Assembly: GCA_024399115.1 (NCBI GenBank)
Contig: JAKSHZ010000014.1
Span: 1-44,889 of the forward strand
Direction: 5' to 3'
DNA from: Bacilli bacterium
GTDB lineage: Bacteria; Bacillota_I; Bacilli_A; RFN20; CAG-826
Length of the DNA: 44,889 nt
The notes under the pieces were generated by a model. That model was not told the origin of the DNA. It did not search any database and was given only the letters and a program-made list of their open reading frames with translations. Shown one piece after another: positions 31,951 to 40,188 of the stretch. Within the stretch, counting starts at the first letter, position 1. Each line of letters starts with the position of its first letter. A program made the translations under genes and the position numbers.

Positions 31951-32895
31951 ATGAAAATTGACACAAAAGAACTTCGTATTGTTTTTATGGGCACCCCAGA
32001 AATTTCTGCAGGTCTTTTAAGAACACTTTTTGAAAACAAGTTTAATGTAGTAGCGGTTGTAGCTCAACCAGACAAGCCTGTTGGAAGAAAAGGAATTCTT
32101 CAAAAAGTCCCTACTAAAGTAGTAGCAGAAGAGTTTGGTGTACCTGTTTATCAACCAATTAAAATTAGGAAAGATTATGAATTCTTAAAAGAAATTAATC
32201 CAGACTTAATTCTTACTTTTGCATATGGTCAAATCGTTCCAGAAGGAGTGCTAAATATTCCTAAATATGGATGTTTAAATTTCCATGGTTCGCTTTTACC
32301 AAAATATCGTGGTGCTGCTCCAATTCAATTCTCTTTAATTAATAATGAATCCGTTACTGGTGTTACTTTAATGGAAATGATTAAAGAAATGGATGCAGGA
32401 AAAATGTTTGCTTCAAAAGAAGTTATCATCGAAGAAAACGATAACGCCACATCATTATTTAAGAAAATTGAAGTCGCTTCATGCGAACTTTTACTCGATA
32501 AAATTCAAGACTATGTCGATGGAAAATTGCCTGGTGAAGAACAAGATCCTTCAAAAGTTACTTTCTGTCCAATGATTAAACCTGAAGAAGAAAAGATAAA
32601 TCTTGATTTATCCGCTAAAGAAATTTGGGGCTGGATAAGAGGACTTTCAGATGAACCAGGAGCGTTTTTATATCTTAACGGACTTAAAATTAAGATTTTT
32701 AAAGCTAAATTAATCGACGATAATTCATCTGGAAATATTGGAGAAATTATTAAAGCAGATAAAACAGGCTTTGTTTTCCAAACTAAGTGTGGCGCTATCT
32801 CTATTTTAGAACTTCAAAAAGAAGGAAAAGGTAGAATGGATTACAAGTCATTCTTAAACGGAAACCAAGGACTTTTAGGTAAAAAATTCGAATAG
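31951..32895 (+). CDS. fmt: Methionyl-tRNA formyltransferase
   Basis: Fmt formylates initiator Met-tRNA using 10-formyl-THF. The 314-residue protein has the N-terminal fold V-F-M-G-T-P-E, the formyl-THF site with catalytic N-x-H-x-D pattern (N-F-H-G-S-L-L-P-K-Y-R-G-A-A-P-I), M-D-A-G-K and the C-terminal tRNA-binding OB domain. Two adjacent ATGs (31948, 31951) are possible. The second is chosen because it is 7 nt past the -10 box, where transcription should begin. No def gene is next to it. It is followed after 1 nt by the helicase gene, probably co-transcribed. Confidence 0.95.
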   Translation: MKIDTKELRIVFMGTPEISAGLLRTLFENKFNVVAVVAQPDKPVGRKGILQKVPTKVVAEEFGVPVYQPIKIRKDYEFLKEINPDLILTFAYGQIVPEGVLNIPKYGCLNFHGSLLPKYRGAAPIQFSLINNESVTGVTLMEMIKEMDAGKMFASKEVIIEENDNATSLFKKIEVASCELLLDKIQDYVDGKLPGEEQDPSKVTFCPMIKPEEEKINLDLSAKEIWGWIRGLSDEPGAFLYLNGLKIKIFKAKLIDDNSSGNIGEIIKADKTGFVFQTKCGAISILELQKEGKGRMDYKSFLNGNQGLLGKKFE

Positions 32896-32896
32896 T

Positions 32897-35245
32897 ATGG
32901 ACAATTTCCTTCAGTTATCTGTCCACCAATTAGTGGACTTTTTATTAAGACAAGGGGACATTGACACACGTATTTTTAATTCGTCTTCAATGCAAGAAGG
33001 AAGCCGTCTTCACGCTGTCTATCAAAGCAAACAAAAGAGCAATTATTTATCAGAATATCCTCTTAGTTTTAAGACTGCGTTAGATGAAGTTGGAATTGAA
33101 ATTATTGGTAGAGCTGACGGAATTATTGTTAACAATACAAGTGATTACACAATCGATGAAATCAAGACTACAGTCGTTGATCTTCAAACCTTTAGAGATC
33201 AGAATTTTGAATGGCATATCGGACAAGCAAAGTGCTACGCATTTATGTTTGCTGAAGAAAGAAAATTGTCAAAGATTAACTGCAGATTAACATATATCAG
33301 ACAAGGCAAAGAAAGAGAGAAGATGCGTGAAGAATATTGCTTCACTTACGCTGAACTAAAACAATTTGTTTTTACATTGCTTGATGACTATTTAAACTTC
33401 TATAAAATAATTCTACGTAAAAACGAAGAAAGAGACGATTCAATCGAACAACTTTCATTTCCGTTTGGAAAGTTTAGAGCAGGTCAAAGAGAGCTTGCAA
33501 AGTATTGTTATGGAATTACAAAAAATGGTGGAAGATTGTTCTGTGAAGCTCCTACAGGAATCGGTAAAACGATCTCTACGTTGTTCCCATTTGTTAAGGC
33601 TATTAAGGACGATGAAAAGACAAAGATCTTTTATCTAACCGCAAAAACTAGTGGAAGAGAAAGTGCGATGAATGCAATCGCGATTCTTAAATCTGCTGGT
33701 TTAGTTCTTAATAATATTGAAATTACAGCTAAAGATAAAATATGTTTTTGCAAAGGAAAATCATGTAACCCTGATGAATGTCCATTTGCTAAAAATTATT
33801 ATTCAAAGATTCAACAAATCATTAGATATGCGATTTTGAATTATACTACATTTGATTATCAAACAATTGTTGACTTAGCACATGAACACGAGGTGTGTCC
33901 GTTTGAGTTAGAATTGGACTTGTCCTTATTCACGGATGTTATAGTCTGTGATTATAATTACGTTTTTCATCCTATATCTTACATGAAGAGATTCTTCGAT
34001 GATGACAGTTCTCACTACCTCGCTTTAGTAGATGAAGCCCACAATTTAATAGATAGAAGTAGATCTATGTATAGCGCACAGATATGTTTAGACGGTTTAA
34101 AGAAGGCTAGAAAGTCAATTCGTCACTCATCATGCAATAAATTAAAGAATCAATTAGCTAAAGTTCAGAAAATGTTTGGATTATTTGAGACAAATTTCCC
34201 TCTTGGAAAGACAATTGTCGAGAATTTCAGTGATGAAGTGTATAAAATTTTGCAAAGATTCATTCTAAATATGCAAATTCTTTTAAAAGATGAATCAAAG
34301 GAAGTAACTAGAGAAGTTTTAGACTTTTATCTCGATGTTCACCAATTTATGAAGATCAGTGATTATTACTGTGAAAGGTACTTATCCTACGTTGAGAACG
34401 AAAACGATGATATTATTTTGAATCTTTTCTGTAAAGATCCATCAATTTATTTGAATCGAATTACATCTAAATTAAAAGGAACAGTTTTCTTCTCTGCAAC
34501 ATTCTCTCCAATTAAATATTTTGTGAACACTCTTGGCGGAGACGCTTCTTATGATTCTCAATTAATTTTGTCATCTCCATTCCCTAGAAAAAATCTAAAA
34601 ATTATGATTGCTCCAAAAGTTTCAATCAAATATAAGGATAGAGATAGTTCGATTGAAGAAGTGAGGGAGTACATCAGAGCGTTTGTGTCTAAAAAAGTTG
34701 GCAATTATTTTGTTTACGTCCCAAGTTATGAATATTTAGACAAATTATTAGAAGACTTCGATTTTGAGGACGCTGACGTTTTTATTCAAGATAGAGAAAT
34801 GACCGACATCGAGAAGGAAGATTTTTTGCTTCATTTCGAGAGTTGTCCGGTCAAGACAAATATAGGCTTTCTTGTGATTGGAGGCGCTTTCTCAGAAGGC
34901 ATTGACTTAGTTTCAGATAGACTAATTGGTGCTGCAGTAGTGGGAATAGGACTCCCAAAAATTAACTTCGAAAGTGACGAAATTGCTAAATTCTATAACG
35001 AGATGGGTTTCCCAGGAAAAGATTATGCATATTTAAACCCCGGTATGAATAAAGTTATGCAGGCTGTTGGGCGTGTAATTAGAAGTGAAACTGATAAAGG
35101 TGCAGTTTTACTTATTGATGATAGATATCTTTTACAACAATATAGAGATCTCTTTAAAACTGAATGGAGCGATTATGAAGTCGTCTTCTCACCAGAAGAA
35201 GTAAAAGAGACATTAAATGATTTCTTCATTTATGATGAAGATTAG
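32897..35245 (+). CDS. Superfamily 2 Fe-S DNA helicase (XPD/DinG-type) with N-terminal RecB-like nuclease domain
   Basis: The 782-residue protein begins with a PD-(D/E)xK nuclease of the RecB/Cas4 kind: H39, G-R-A-D-G (D74), D-E-I-K (E88, K90) and Q110-x3-Y114. The helicase follows: APTGIGKT (218-225), a cysteine cluster C283, C285, C290, C295 consistent with the Fe-S domain, DEAH (379-382), then the second RecA lobe with S-E-G-I-D and the Q-A-x-G-R-V-I-R-S motif VI. The pairing suggests unwinding and cutting of DNA in repair. Proteins of this layout occur in Firmicutes as uncharacterised helicases. It starts 1 nt after fmt without a Shine-Dalgarno, so translation is likely coupled. Confidence 0.88.
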   Translation: MDNFLQLSVHQLVDFLLRQGDIDTRIFNSSSMQEGSRLHAVYQSKQKSNYLSEYPLSFKTALDEVGIEIIGRADGIIVNNTSDYTIDEIKTTVVDLQTFRDQNFEWHIGQAKCYAFMFAEERKLSKINCRLTYIRQGKEREKMREEYCFTYAELKQFVFTLLDDYLNFYKIILRKNEERDDSIEQLSFPFGKFRAGQRELAKYCYGITKNGGRLFCEAPTGIGKTISTLFPFVKAIKDDEKTKIFYLTAKTSGRESAMNAIAILKSAGLVLNNIEITAKDKICFCKGKSCNPDECPFAKNYYSKIQQIIRYAILNYTTFDYQTIVDLAHEHEVCPFELELDLSLFTDVIVCDYNYVFHPISYMKRFFDDDSSHYLALVDEAHNLIDRSRSMYSAQICLDGLKKARKSIRHSSCNKLKNQLAKVQKMFGLFETNFPLGKTIVENFSDEVYKILQRFILNMQILLKDESKEVTREVLDFYLDVHQFMKISDYYCERYLSYVENENDDIILNLFCKDPSIYLNRITSKLKGTVFFSATFSPIKYFVNTLGGDASYDSQLILSSPFPRKNLKIMIAPKVSIKYKDRDSSIEEVREYIRAFVSKKVGNYFVYVPSYEYLDKLLEDFDFEDADVFIQDREMTDIEKEDFLLHFESCPVKTNIGFLVIGGAFSEGIDLVSDRLIGAAVVGIGLPKINFESDEIAKFYNEMGFPGKDYAYLNPGMNKVMQAVGRVIRSETDKGAVLLIDDRYLLQQYRDLFKTEWSDYEVVFSPEEVKETLNDFFIYDED

Positions 35246-35247
35246 TC

Positions 35248-35253
35248 TATAAT
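35248..35253 (+). promoter_or_regulatory. Possible -10 box before the small membrane protein and lepA
   Basis: TATAAT sits right after the helicase stop codon, 21 nt before the next ATG, with a weak TTCATT at 17-nt spacing. ACGAGGAAAG supplies the ribosome-binding site. Confidence 0.45.
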
Positions 35254-35274
35254 AAATTCACGAGGAAAGAATTT

Positions 35275-35634
35275 ATGAAGAAAAGAAGTGTATTCTCAAG
35301 CATTATTCAAGTTATCTTTGCGATTGTTGGCATCGGCCTTATTGGTATAACAGCTTACTTATTCGCAGGTAACGTCTCATTATTAAACGCTGATGAAGCA
35401 GGCGAAGTAATAGGATTATTAATTATCCTTCCAGTACAATTGATTGTTTCATTTGTTGCTAGTGGTTTTGGCATTATCACAACAATCATTTCATCTGTTT
35501 CAAGACATCGTGAAGAAACAAAAACAAAATTCTCTTTAGCTATGCTAATTATTAGTTTATGCACGCTCTTACTTCCTTTATTACTAGATGGCGCAATTTT
35601 TGTAATCGCTAGGATAATCGGTTCTGCAGCATAA
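35275..35634 (+). CDS. Small membrane protein with three predicted helices
   Basis: The 119-residue protein has a basic start (KKRS) and hydrophobic segments at about 8-30, 43-72 and 86-114, with a charged cytosolic loop ([10 protein letters not shown]) between the last two. I do not recognise a family. The lepA ATG is 1 nt beyond its stop and has no ribosome-binding site of its own, so this small gene may set lepA translation by coupling. GAGGAAAG upstream supports the start. Confidence 0.72.
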   Translation: MKKRSVFSSIIQVIFAIVGIGLIGITAYLFAGNVSLLNADEAGEVIGLLIILPVQLIVSFVASGFGIITTIISSVSRHREETKTKFSLAMLIISLCTLLLPLLLDGAIFVIARIIGSAA

Positions 35635-35635
35635 A

Positions 35636-37450
35636 ATGATTTTTGACCAAAAAAAGATTAGAAACTTCTCAATTATCGCTCATATTGATCACGGTAAGTC
35701 TACATTAGCTGACCGTATTTTAGAGACAACTGGAGCTATCGAAAGTCGTGACATGGTGGACCAAATTTTGGACTCTATGGATCTAGAAAGAGAAAGAGGA
35801 ATTACTATCAAGCTTAATGCTTGTACTCTTTCATATAAAGCTGATGATGGAGAAACATATATTTTCAATTTAATTGATACTCCTGGTCACGTCGACTTTA
35901 CCTACGAAGTATCACGTAGTTTGGCAGCTTGTGAAGGTGCCATTTTAGTCGTTGACGCAACTCAAGGCGTAGAAGCTCAAACTTTAGCTAATGTTTACTT
36001 AGCTGTAGATAACGATTTAGAGATTATGCCAGTCATCAACAAAGTTGACTTACCAAGTGCGTCTCCAGAAATGGTTAAAAGAGAAATTGAAAATAGAATC
36101 GGAATTGATTGTTCAGAAGCGGTGGAAGTATCCGCAAAAACTGGATATCACATTCATGAACTTTTAGAGTCAATCGTTCATAAGTGTCCAGCTCCAAACG
36201 GAGACCCTAACGCTCCATTAGAAGCTCTTATTTTTGATTCATATTATGATCCATATCGTGGAGTTATCATTCTTTTTAGAGTTAAAGAAGGAACTCTTAG
36301 AGTTGGAGATAAAATTAGACTTATGCAAGCTGGTAAAGAATACCAAGTCATCGAATGTGGTATTCGTACACCAAACGAACTTAAAACTGAATCTCTTTCA
36401 GCAGGCCAAGTTGGTTGGTTAGCTGCTCAAATTAAAGATATTAAAGACATCCATCCAGGTGACACTGTTACTCTAGTAAATAGCCCAGCAGAAAAGCCTT
36501 TACCTGGTTATAAGATAATGAATCCAATGGTTTATTGTGGTCTTTATCCAGTTGATAGTGATGATTATCAAGACCTTAAAGATGCTTTAGAAAAGCTTTG
36601 CTTAAATGACGCATCTTTACAATTTATCCCAGAAACATCACAAGCCTTAGGCTTTGGTTTTAGATGTGGGTTCTTAGGTCTCTTACATATGGACATAGTC
36701 CAAGAACGTCTCGAAAGAGAATATAACTTAGACTTAATTCTTACCGCACCTAGCGTTATTTATAAGATATTTATGACTGATGGAAGTATGATCCTACTTG
36801 ATAACCCAAGTAAACTTCCTGACACAAGTAAAATTGATCATATCGAAGAACCTTATGTACGCGCTAATGTCATGTCCCCAAAAGAATATGTCGGACCTAT
36901 TATGCAACTTTGCCAAGATAAGCGTGGAATCTATAAAGATTTACAATACTTCGATGACACTAGAATGATCTTAACTTATGAATTACCTTTAAGTGAAATT
37001 GTTTACAATTTCTTTGATAAACTTAAGAGCTACACTAAAGGTTATGCATCATTTGATTATGAATTCTCAGAATATCAAAAGGGTGACCTTTGTAAACTTG
37101 ATATCTTATTAAATGGTCAAGTAGTGGATGCCCTCAGCTCAATTATTTATAGACCAGATGGTTATCATAGAGGTTTAGGCATCATTAGAAAGATTAAAGA
37201 TGTCATCCCAAGACAACAATTCGAAATTCCAATTCAAGCTGGAATTGGTGGAAAGATTGTCGCTAGATGCGATGTTAAGGCAGTTAGAAAGGACGTCTTA
37301 GCAAAGTGTTATGGTGGCGATATTTCTCGTAAGAAGAAGCTCCTCGAAAAACAAAAAGAAGGCAAGAAGAGAATGAAAAAGATTGGATCTGTCGAAGTTC
37401 CACAAGAAGCCTTCATGTCTATCTTGTCAATTGACGACGATAACAATTAG
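35636..37450 (+). CDS. lepA: Elongation factor 4 (LepA)
   Basis: LepA is a ribosome-associated GTPase, linked to 30S assembly and to back-translocation. The 604-residue protein has G1 [10 protein letters not shown]2 R-E-R-G-I-T-I-K, G3 DTPGHVDF, G4 NKVDLP, then EF-G-like domains II, III and V and the LepA-specific C-terminal domain ending with [18 protein letters not shown]. Length is normal. It sits directly after a small membrane-protein gene and precedes, after a 66-bp gap, the Fic-like gene that separates it from hemW. Confidence 0.98.
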   Translation: MIFDQKKIRNFSIIAHIDHGKSTLADRILETTGAIESRDMVDQILDSMDLERERGITIKLNACTLSYKADDGETYIFNLIDTPGHVDFTYEVSRSLAACEGAILVVDATQGVEAQTLANVYLAVDNDLEIMPVINKVDLPSASPEMVKREIENRIGIDCSEAVEVSAKTGYHIHELLESIVHKCPAPNGDPNAPLEALIFDSYYDPYRGVIILFRVKEGTLRVGDKIRLMQAGKEYQVIECGIRTPNELKTESLSAGQVGWLAAQIKDIKDIHPGDTVTLVNSPAEKPLPGYKIMNPMVYCGLYPVDSDDYQDLKDALEKLCLNDASLQFIPETSQALGFGFRCGFLGLLHMDIVQERLEREYNLDLILTAPSVIYKIFMTDGSMILLDNPSKLPDTSKIDHIEEPYVRANVMSPKEYVGPIMQLCQDKRGIYKDLQYFDDTRMILTYELPLSEIVYNFFDKLKSYTKGYASFDYEFSEYQKGDLCKLDILLNGQVVDALSSIIYRPDGYHRGLGIIRKIKDVIPRQQFEIPIQAGIGGKIVARCDVKAVRKDVLAKCYGGDISRKKKLLEKQKEGKKRMKKIGSVEVPQEAFMSILSIDDDNN

Positions 37451-37477
37451 TAATTTTTTAGTAGTTTTATATAATAG

Positions 37478-37506
37478 TTGTATATATCAAATCTATAACT
37501 TATAAT
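37478..37506 (+). promoter_or_regulatory. Promoter of the Fic-like gene, predicted leaderless
   Basis: TTGTAT (37478-37483), 17 nt, TATAAT (37501-37506). The ATG is 10 nt beyond the -10 box, leaving a leader of 4 nt or less and no Shine-Dalgarno. Confidence 0.72.
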
Positions 37507-37516
37507 CTTAATACAT

Positions 37517-38719
37517 ATGGCAAACAACGAACTTGGAATCAGATTTACAGAAGAAAAGTACGCTACCAAAAGTGAAGTCATCAAAGACTTAAGAATCACA
37601 GCAATCGATTCATTTTGGGGCAATATTTTGTCATACCGTGCACAATTTAATAGATATTTAGCTTTAAAAACAGTAGATAGGGAATTAGTCTCACTCTGTT
37701 GTTGCTCATCAATTAACGCACTTATTAACAACGCAGAAAATAAGTTACTTTGCCTCAATAGAGAATTCGTAAGGGTATATAGTGACTTGAATACTTTGAA
37801 CGGAGTTAAAAGAGCGATTTTTGGAAAAGTCGCATCTTTAGATGTTTCTCCAAATTACATTGAGACTTTGTCTTATGCATATAGTAATTTCAGTAATTGT
37901 AATGGAGAAGATTACGTTGCTGAATTGTTCTCTGCAGTTACTAGAATTACTGAAATTACAAGTTTCTATAGAACTGATGATTCAGTCACAAAAGAAAAAA
38001 CAGCATTAGTAGATAGAATCTACAAGTGCGCTCCTTCTTCATTGATTGAGCAAATGATGAACGACTTATTTTTCTTTGCTAGTAACAATTCAATTTCGTC
38101 AATTGTTAAATGCGGTCTCATATATTTATATATGATATATATTAGACCTTTCGATAGTAATTATAAGGAAATTGCGATGGCTTACGCTAAATCAGTCTTA
38201 GCTAAAGATTCCTTAGGAGAGCTCGCAATTTTACTCCCTATCGAAGAAGTCTTATTTGACGAACAAATGCTCGATAGTATACTAGTAGAAGCTCAAAAAA
38301 CTTTAGACGCTACTTACTTTGTAAAATATTTCTTAAACAAGGTAATAGAGATTGCTGATACTTACATAAAAGCATTCAAAGAAATGTCTTGTAATCCAAC
38401 AACATTTACTTCTGAACCTGTTGTTGAGAAAACTATAAATAACGTAACTGTTAATGTTACAAACAAAGAAACAGCTACAATGCTCAACAAAATTGAGTCT
38501 GAATTACTTGAAAGAGATCCAAATTTAAAGAGAAAAGAAGCTCATTTCTATGCAAGACACAGAGAAATCGGAAAGATGTATTCTATTGCAGATTACAAGA
38601 AATTTTCTCGCTGCGTTTATGAAACAGCGAGAACATCCATGGATCACTTAGCTGAACTTGGATACTATGAAAAAATTCAAATTAAAAATAAATTTGTCTA
38701 TAAGACAGTTGAGAGGTAA
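37517..38719 (+). CDS. Fic-like protein lacking the catalytic motif
   Basis: The 400-residue protein has the helical arrangement of a Fic domain in its centre: L-I-E-Q-M-M-N-D-L near 176-184, then a hydrophobic helix ending I-Y-I-R-P-F-D (207-213), where active Fic proteins have I-H-P-F-x-D/E-G-N-G-R. Here the catalytic His is R210 and the GNGR loop is S-N-Y-K-E, so AMP transfer is not expected. The N-terminal 170 residues are helical. The C-terminus (about 320-400) looks like a winged helix (Y-K-K-F-S-R-C-V-Y-E-T-A-R, G-Y-Y-E-K-I-Q), which suggests nucleic-acid binding. It could be a structural descendant of a Fic regulator, or the similarity could be chance. It is inserted between lepA and hemW, which are neighbours in Bacillus. 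Confidence 0.5.
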   Translation: MANNELGIRFTEEKYATKSEVIKDLRITAIDSFWGNILSYRAQFNRYLALKTVDRELVSLCCCSSINALINNAENKLLCLNREFVRVYSDLNTLNGVKRAIFGKVASLDVSPNYIETLSYAYSNFSNCNGEDYVAELFSAVTRITEITSFYRTDDSVTKEKTALVDRIYKCAPSSLIEQMMNDLFFFASNNSISSIVKCGLIYLYMIYIRPFDSNYKEIAMAYAKSVLAKDSLGELAILLPIEEVLFDEQMLDSILVEAQKTLDATYFVKYFLNKVIEIADTYIKAFKEMSCNPTTFTSEPVVEKTINNVTVNVTNKETATMLNKIESELLERDPNLKRKEAHFYARHREIGKMYSIADYKKFSRCVYETARTSMDHLAELGYYEKIQIKNKFVYKTVER

Positions 38720-38725
38720 AAGGTT

Positions 38726-38947
38726 ATGCCACAAAGTTTATTAACATTCATTATCATTATTTCTATCGCAGCAGTTATTGCTATTGTAGCTTTCGTAATC
38801 TACAAACTTTTAATGCCTAAATTAAAAGATGACACTCCTACTGAAGAAGAAATCTTAAATGAAGAAATGACAAGAATTCTTCAACCAATCGATGACGCTG
38901 AAACTGCTAAGCAAGTTAGCGAATATAAGAATGAAGAGGATGAATAA
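38726..38947 (+). CDS. Small single-span membrane protein with acidic tail
   Basis: The 73-residue protein has one hydrophobic helix (about 5-31) followed by L-M-P-K-L-K and a highly acidic cytosolic tail. No family is recognised. GAGAGG lies upstream of the ATG, 6 nt after the previous stop. Its last codons overlap the start of hemW by 8 nt, so the two are probably translated together. Confidence 0.7.
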   Translation: MPQSLLTFIIIISIAAVIAIVAFVIYKLLMPKLKDDTPTEEEILNEEMTRILQPIDDAETAKQVSEYKNEEDE

Positions 38948-40031
38948 AGTTAAATCTTTATACATTCATATTCCTTTTTGTGATTCAATCTGCGATTATT
39001 GCGATTTCACAAAGCTTTTATATAACGAAAAGTTTGTTTCTGAATATTTAGTTACTTTAAAAAGAGAGTTGGAACATTACTCTCCTTTTTTAGTGGAAAC
39101 GATTTATATTGGGGGCGGAACGCCTACAAGTTTACCATGTGACTATCTTGCGATGTTGTTAAAGTACATCTCAATTTATTCGGACAATGTGAATGAGTAC
39201 ACAGTTGAAGCAAATCCAGAGAATTTAACTATTGAAAAATTGAAGCTTTTAAAGAGTTTTGGAGTTAATCGTTTATCAATTGGAGTTCAGTCAACCGACG
39301 ACAAAATCCTATCAAAAATCAACAGAAACCACACGTTCGAACTAGTGAAAACCGCAGTTAAAAACGCTCGCGAAATCGGGTTTGATAACATTAATATTGA
39401 CTTAATTATTGGCCTTCCAAATGTAACTAAATCTATATTTGAAAGGGATCTAGAAAATATAGTGAACCTAGACGTTGATCACATATCTTGTTACTCGTTA
39501 ACGGTTCATCAAAACACTGTCTTTTACTCTAAAAATATAGAGGAACCTGCACCAGAATTCGCTAGAGATTTATATGATTTTGCACATGAATTTTTAGCTC
39601 AAAAAGGGTATGCACATTACGAAGTTTCTAACTGGGCAAAACCAGGAAAACAATCCATTCATAACTTAACCTACTGGAATAACGAAAATTACTTTGGAGT
39701 AGGGTTAGGAGCTTCTGGTTATTTAGAGAATAAACGTTATAAAAATATCTCTAATATTCAAAAATATGGAAAACCAAATTTTATTGATGAAGAAGAGATA
39801 GTTGAATTAAATGATTTAAGAACGTATCAATTATTAACTAATTTAAGAACTATATACGGAATCGACTTAGTTAAATTCAAAAATTTATTCAATGAAGATT
39901 TATTAGAATCTAAAAGGAAAGAAATCGATTCGTTAATTAAGGAAAAATTAATAATAGTGGATGATGATCGACTTAAACCAACTTATGAAGGCATGATGGT
40001 TTTAGATCAAATCCTTTTAAAACTTATATAA
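38940..40031 (+). CDS. hemW: Radical SAM heme chaperone HemW (coproporphyrinogen oxidase-like)
   Basis: HemW binds heme and a [4Fe-4S] cluster and delivers heme to haem proteins. It resembles HemN but is not a coproporphyrinogen oxidase. The 363-residue protein has Y-I-H-I-P-F-C-D-S-I-C-D-Y-C (C14-x3-C18-x2-C21), G-G-G-T-P-T, the S-A-M strands L-S-I-G-V-Q-S and N-I-D-L-I-I-G-L-P, and the HemW C-terminal domain. The motif is C-x3-C-x2-C without the extra HemN cysteine. The start could be 38931 or 38940; the latter gives the usual N-terminus. A strong terminator follows, so it is separated from the hrcA operon. Confidence 0.93.
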   Translation: MNKVKSLYIHIPFCDSICDYCDFTKLLYNEKFVSEYLVTLKRELEHYSPFLVETIYIGGGTPTSLPCDYLAMLLKYISIYSDNVNEYTVEANPENLTIEKLKLLKSFGVNRLSIGVQSTDDKILSKINRNHTFELVKTAVKNAREIGFDNINIDLIIGLPNVTKSIFERDLENIVNLDVDHISCYSLTVHQNTVFYSKNIEEPAPEFARDLYDFAHEFLAQKGYAHYEVSNWAKPGKQSIHNLTYWNNENYFGVGLGASGYLENKRYKNISNIQKYGKPNFIDEEEIVELNDLRTYQLLTNLRTIYGIDLVKFKNLFNEDLLESKRKEIDSLIKEKLIIVDDDRLKPTYEGMMVLDQILLKLI

Positions 40032-40048
40032 TCCTTATTAATATATAG

Positions 40049-40068
40049 AGCCCAGATATGGGCTTTTT
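40049..40068 (+). terminator. Intrinsic terminator after hemW
   Basis: AGCCCA-GATA-TGGGCT followed by a T tract, 17 nt past the hemW stop. Confidence 0.9.
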
Positions 40069-40096
40069 AATTTGTTTATAAAATAAAAGATAAATT

Positions 40097-40123
40097 TTAG
40101 CAGATATGTGTTGACAGTGCTAA
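40097..40123 (+). promoter_or_regulatory. Upstream CIRCE-like element
   Basis: TTAGCAgat-N9-cAGTGCTAA fits the CIRCE layout (TTAGCACTC-N9-GAGTGCTAA) with a weaker left half (6/9) and a strong right half (8/9). It overlaps the -35 box TTGACA. Confidence 0.65.
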
Positions 40124-40138
40124 CAAATAGAGTAAAAT
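40111..40138 (+). promoter_or_regulatory. Promoter of the hrcA-grpE-dnaK-dnaJ operon
   Basis: Consensus -35 TTGACA (40111-40116), 16-nt spacer, -10 TAAAAT (40133-40138). It is flanked and overlapped by two CIRCE-like elements. Confidence 0.85.
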
Positions 40139-40142
40139 GTAT

Positions 40143-40169
40143 TTAGCACAAAGATAGAGAGAGTGCCAA
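40143..40169 (+). promoter_or_regulatory. Downstream CIRCE operator (HrcA binding site)
   Basis: TTAGCACaa-N9-GAGTGCcAA matches CIRCE at 7/9 and 8/9 positions with exact 9-nt spacing. It begins at the predicted transcription start and would block initiation or early elongation when HrcA binds. AAGGAGG follows at 40171-40177. Confidence 0.88.
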
Positions 40170-40188
40170 AAAGGAGGTTCATATTTAT

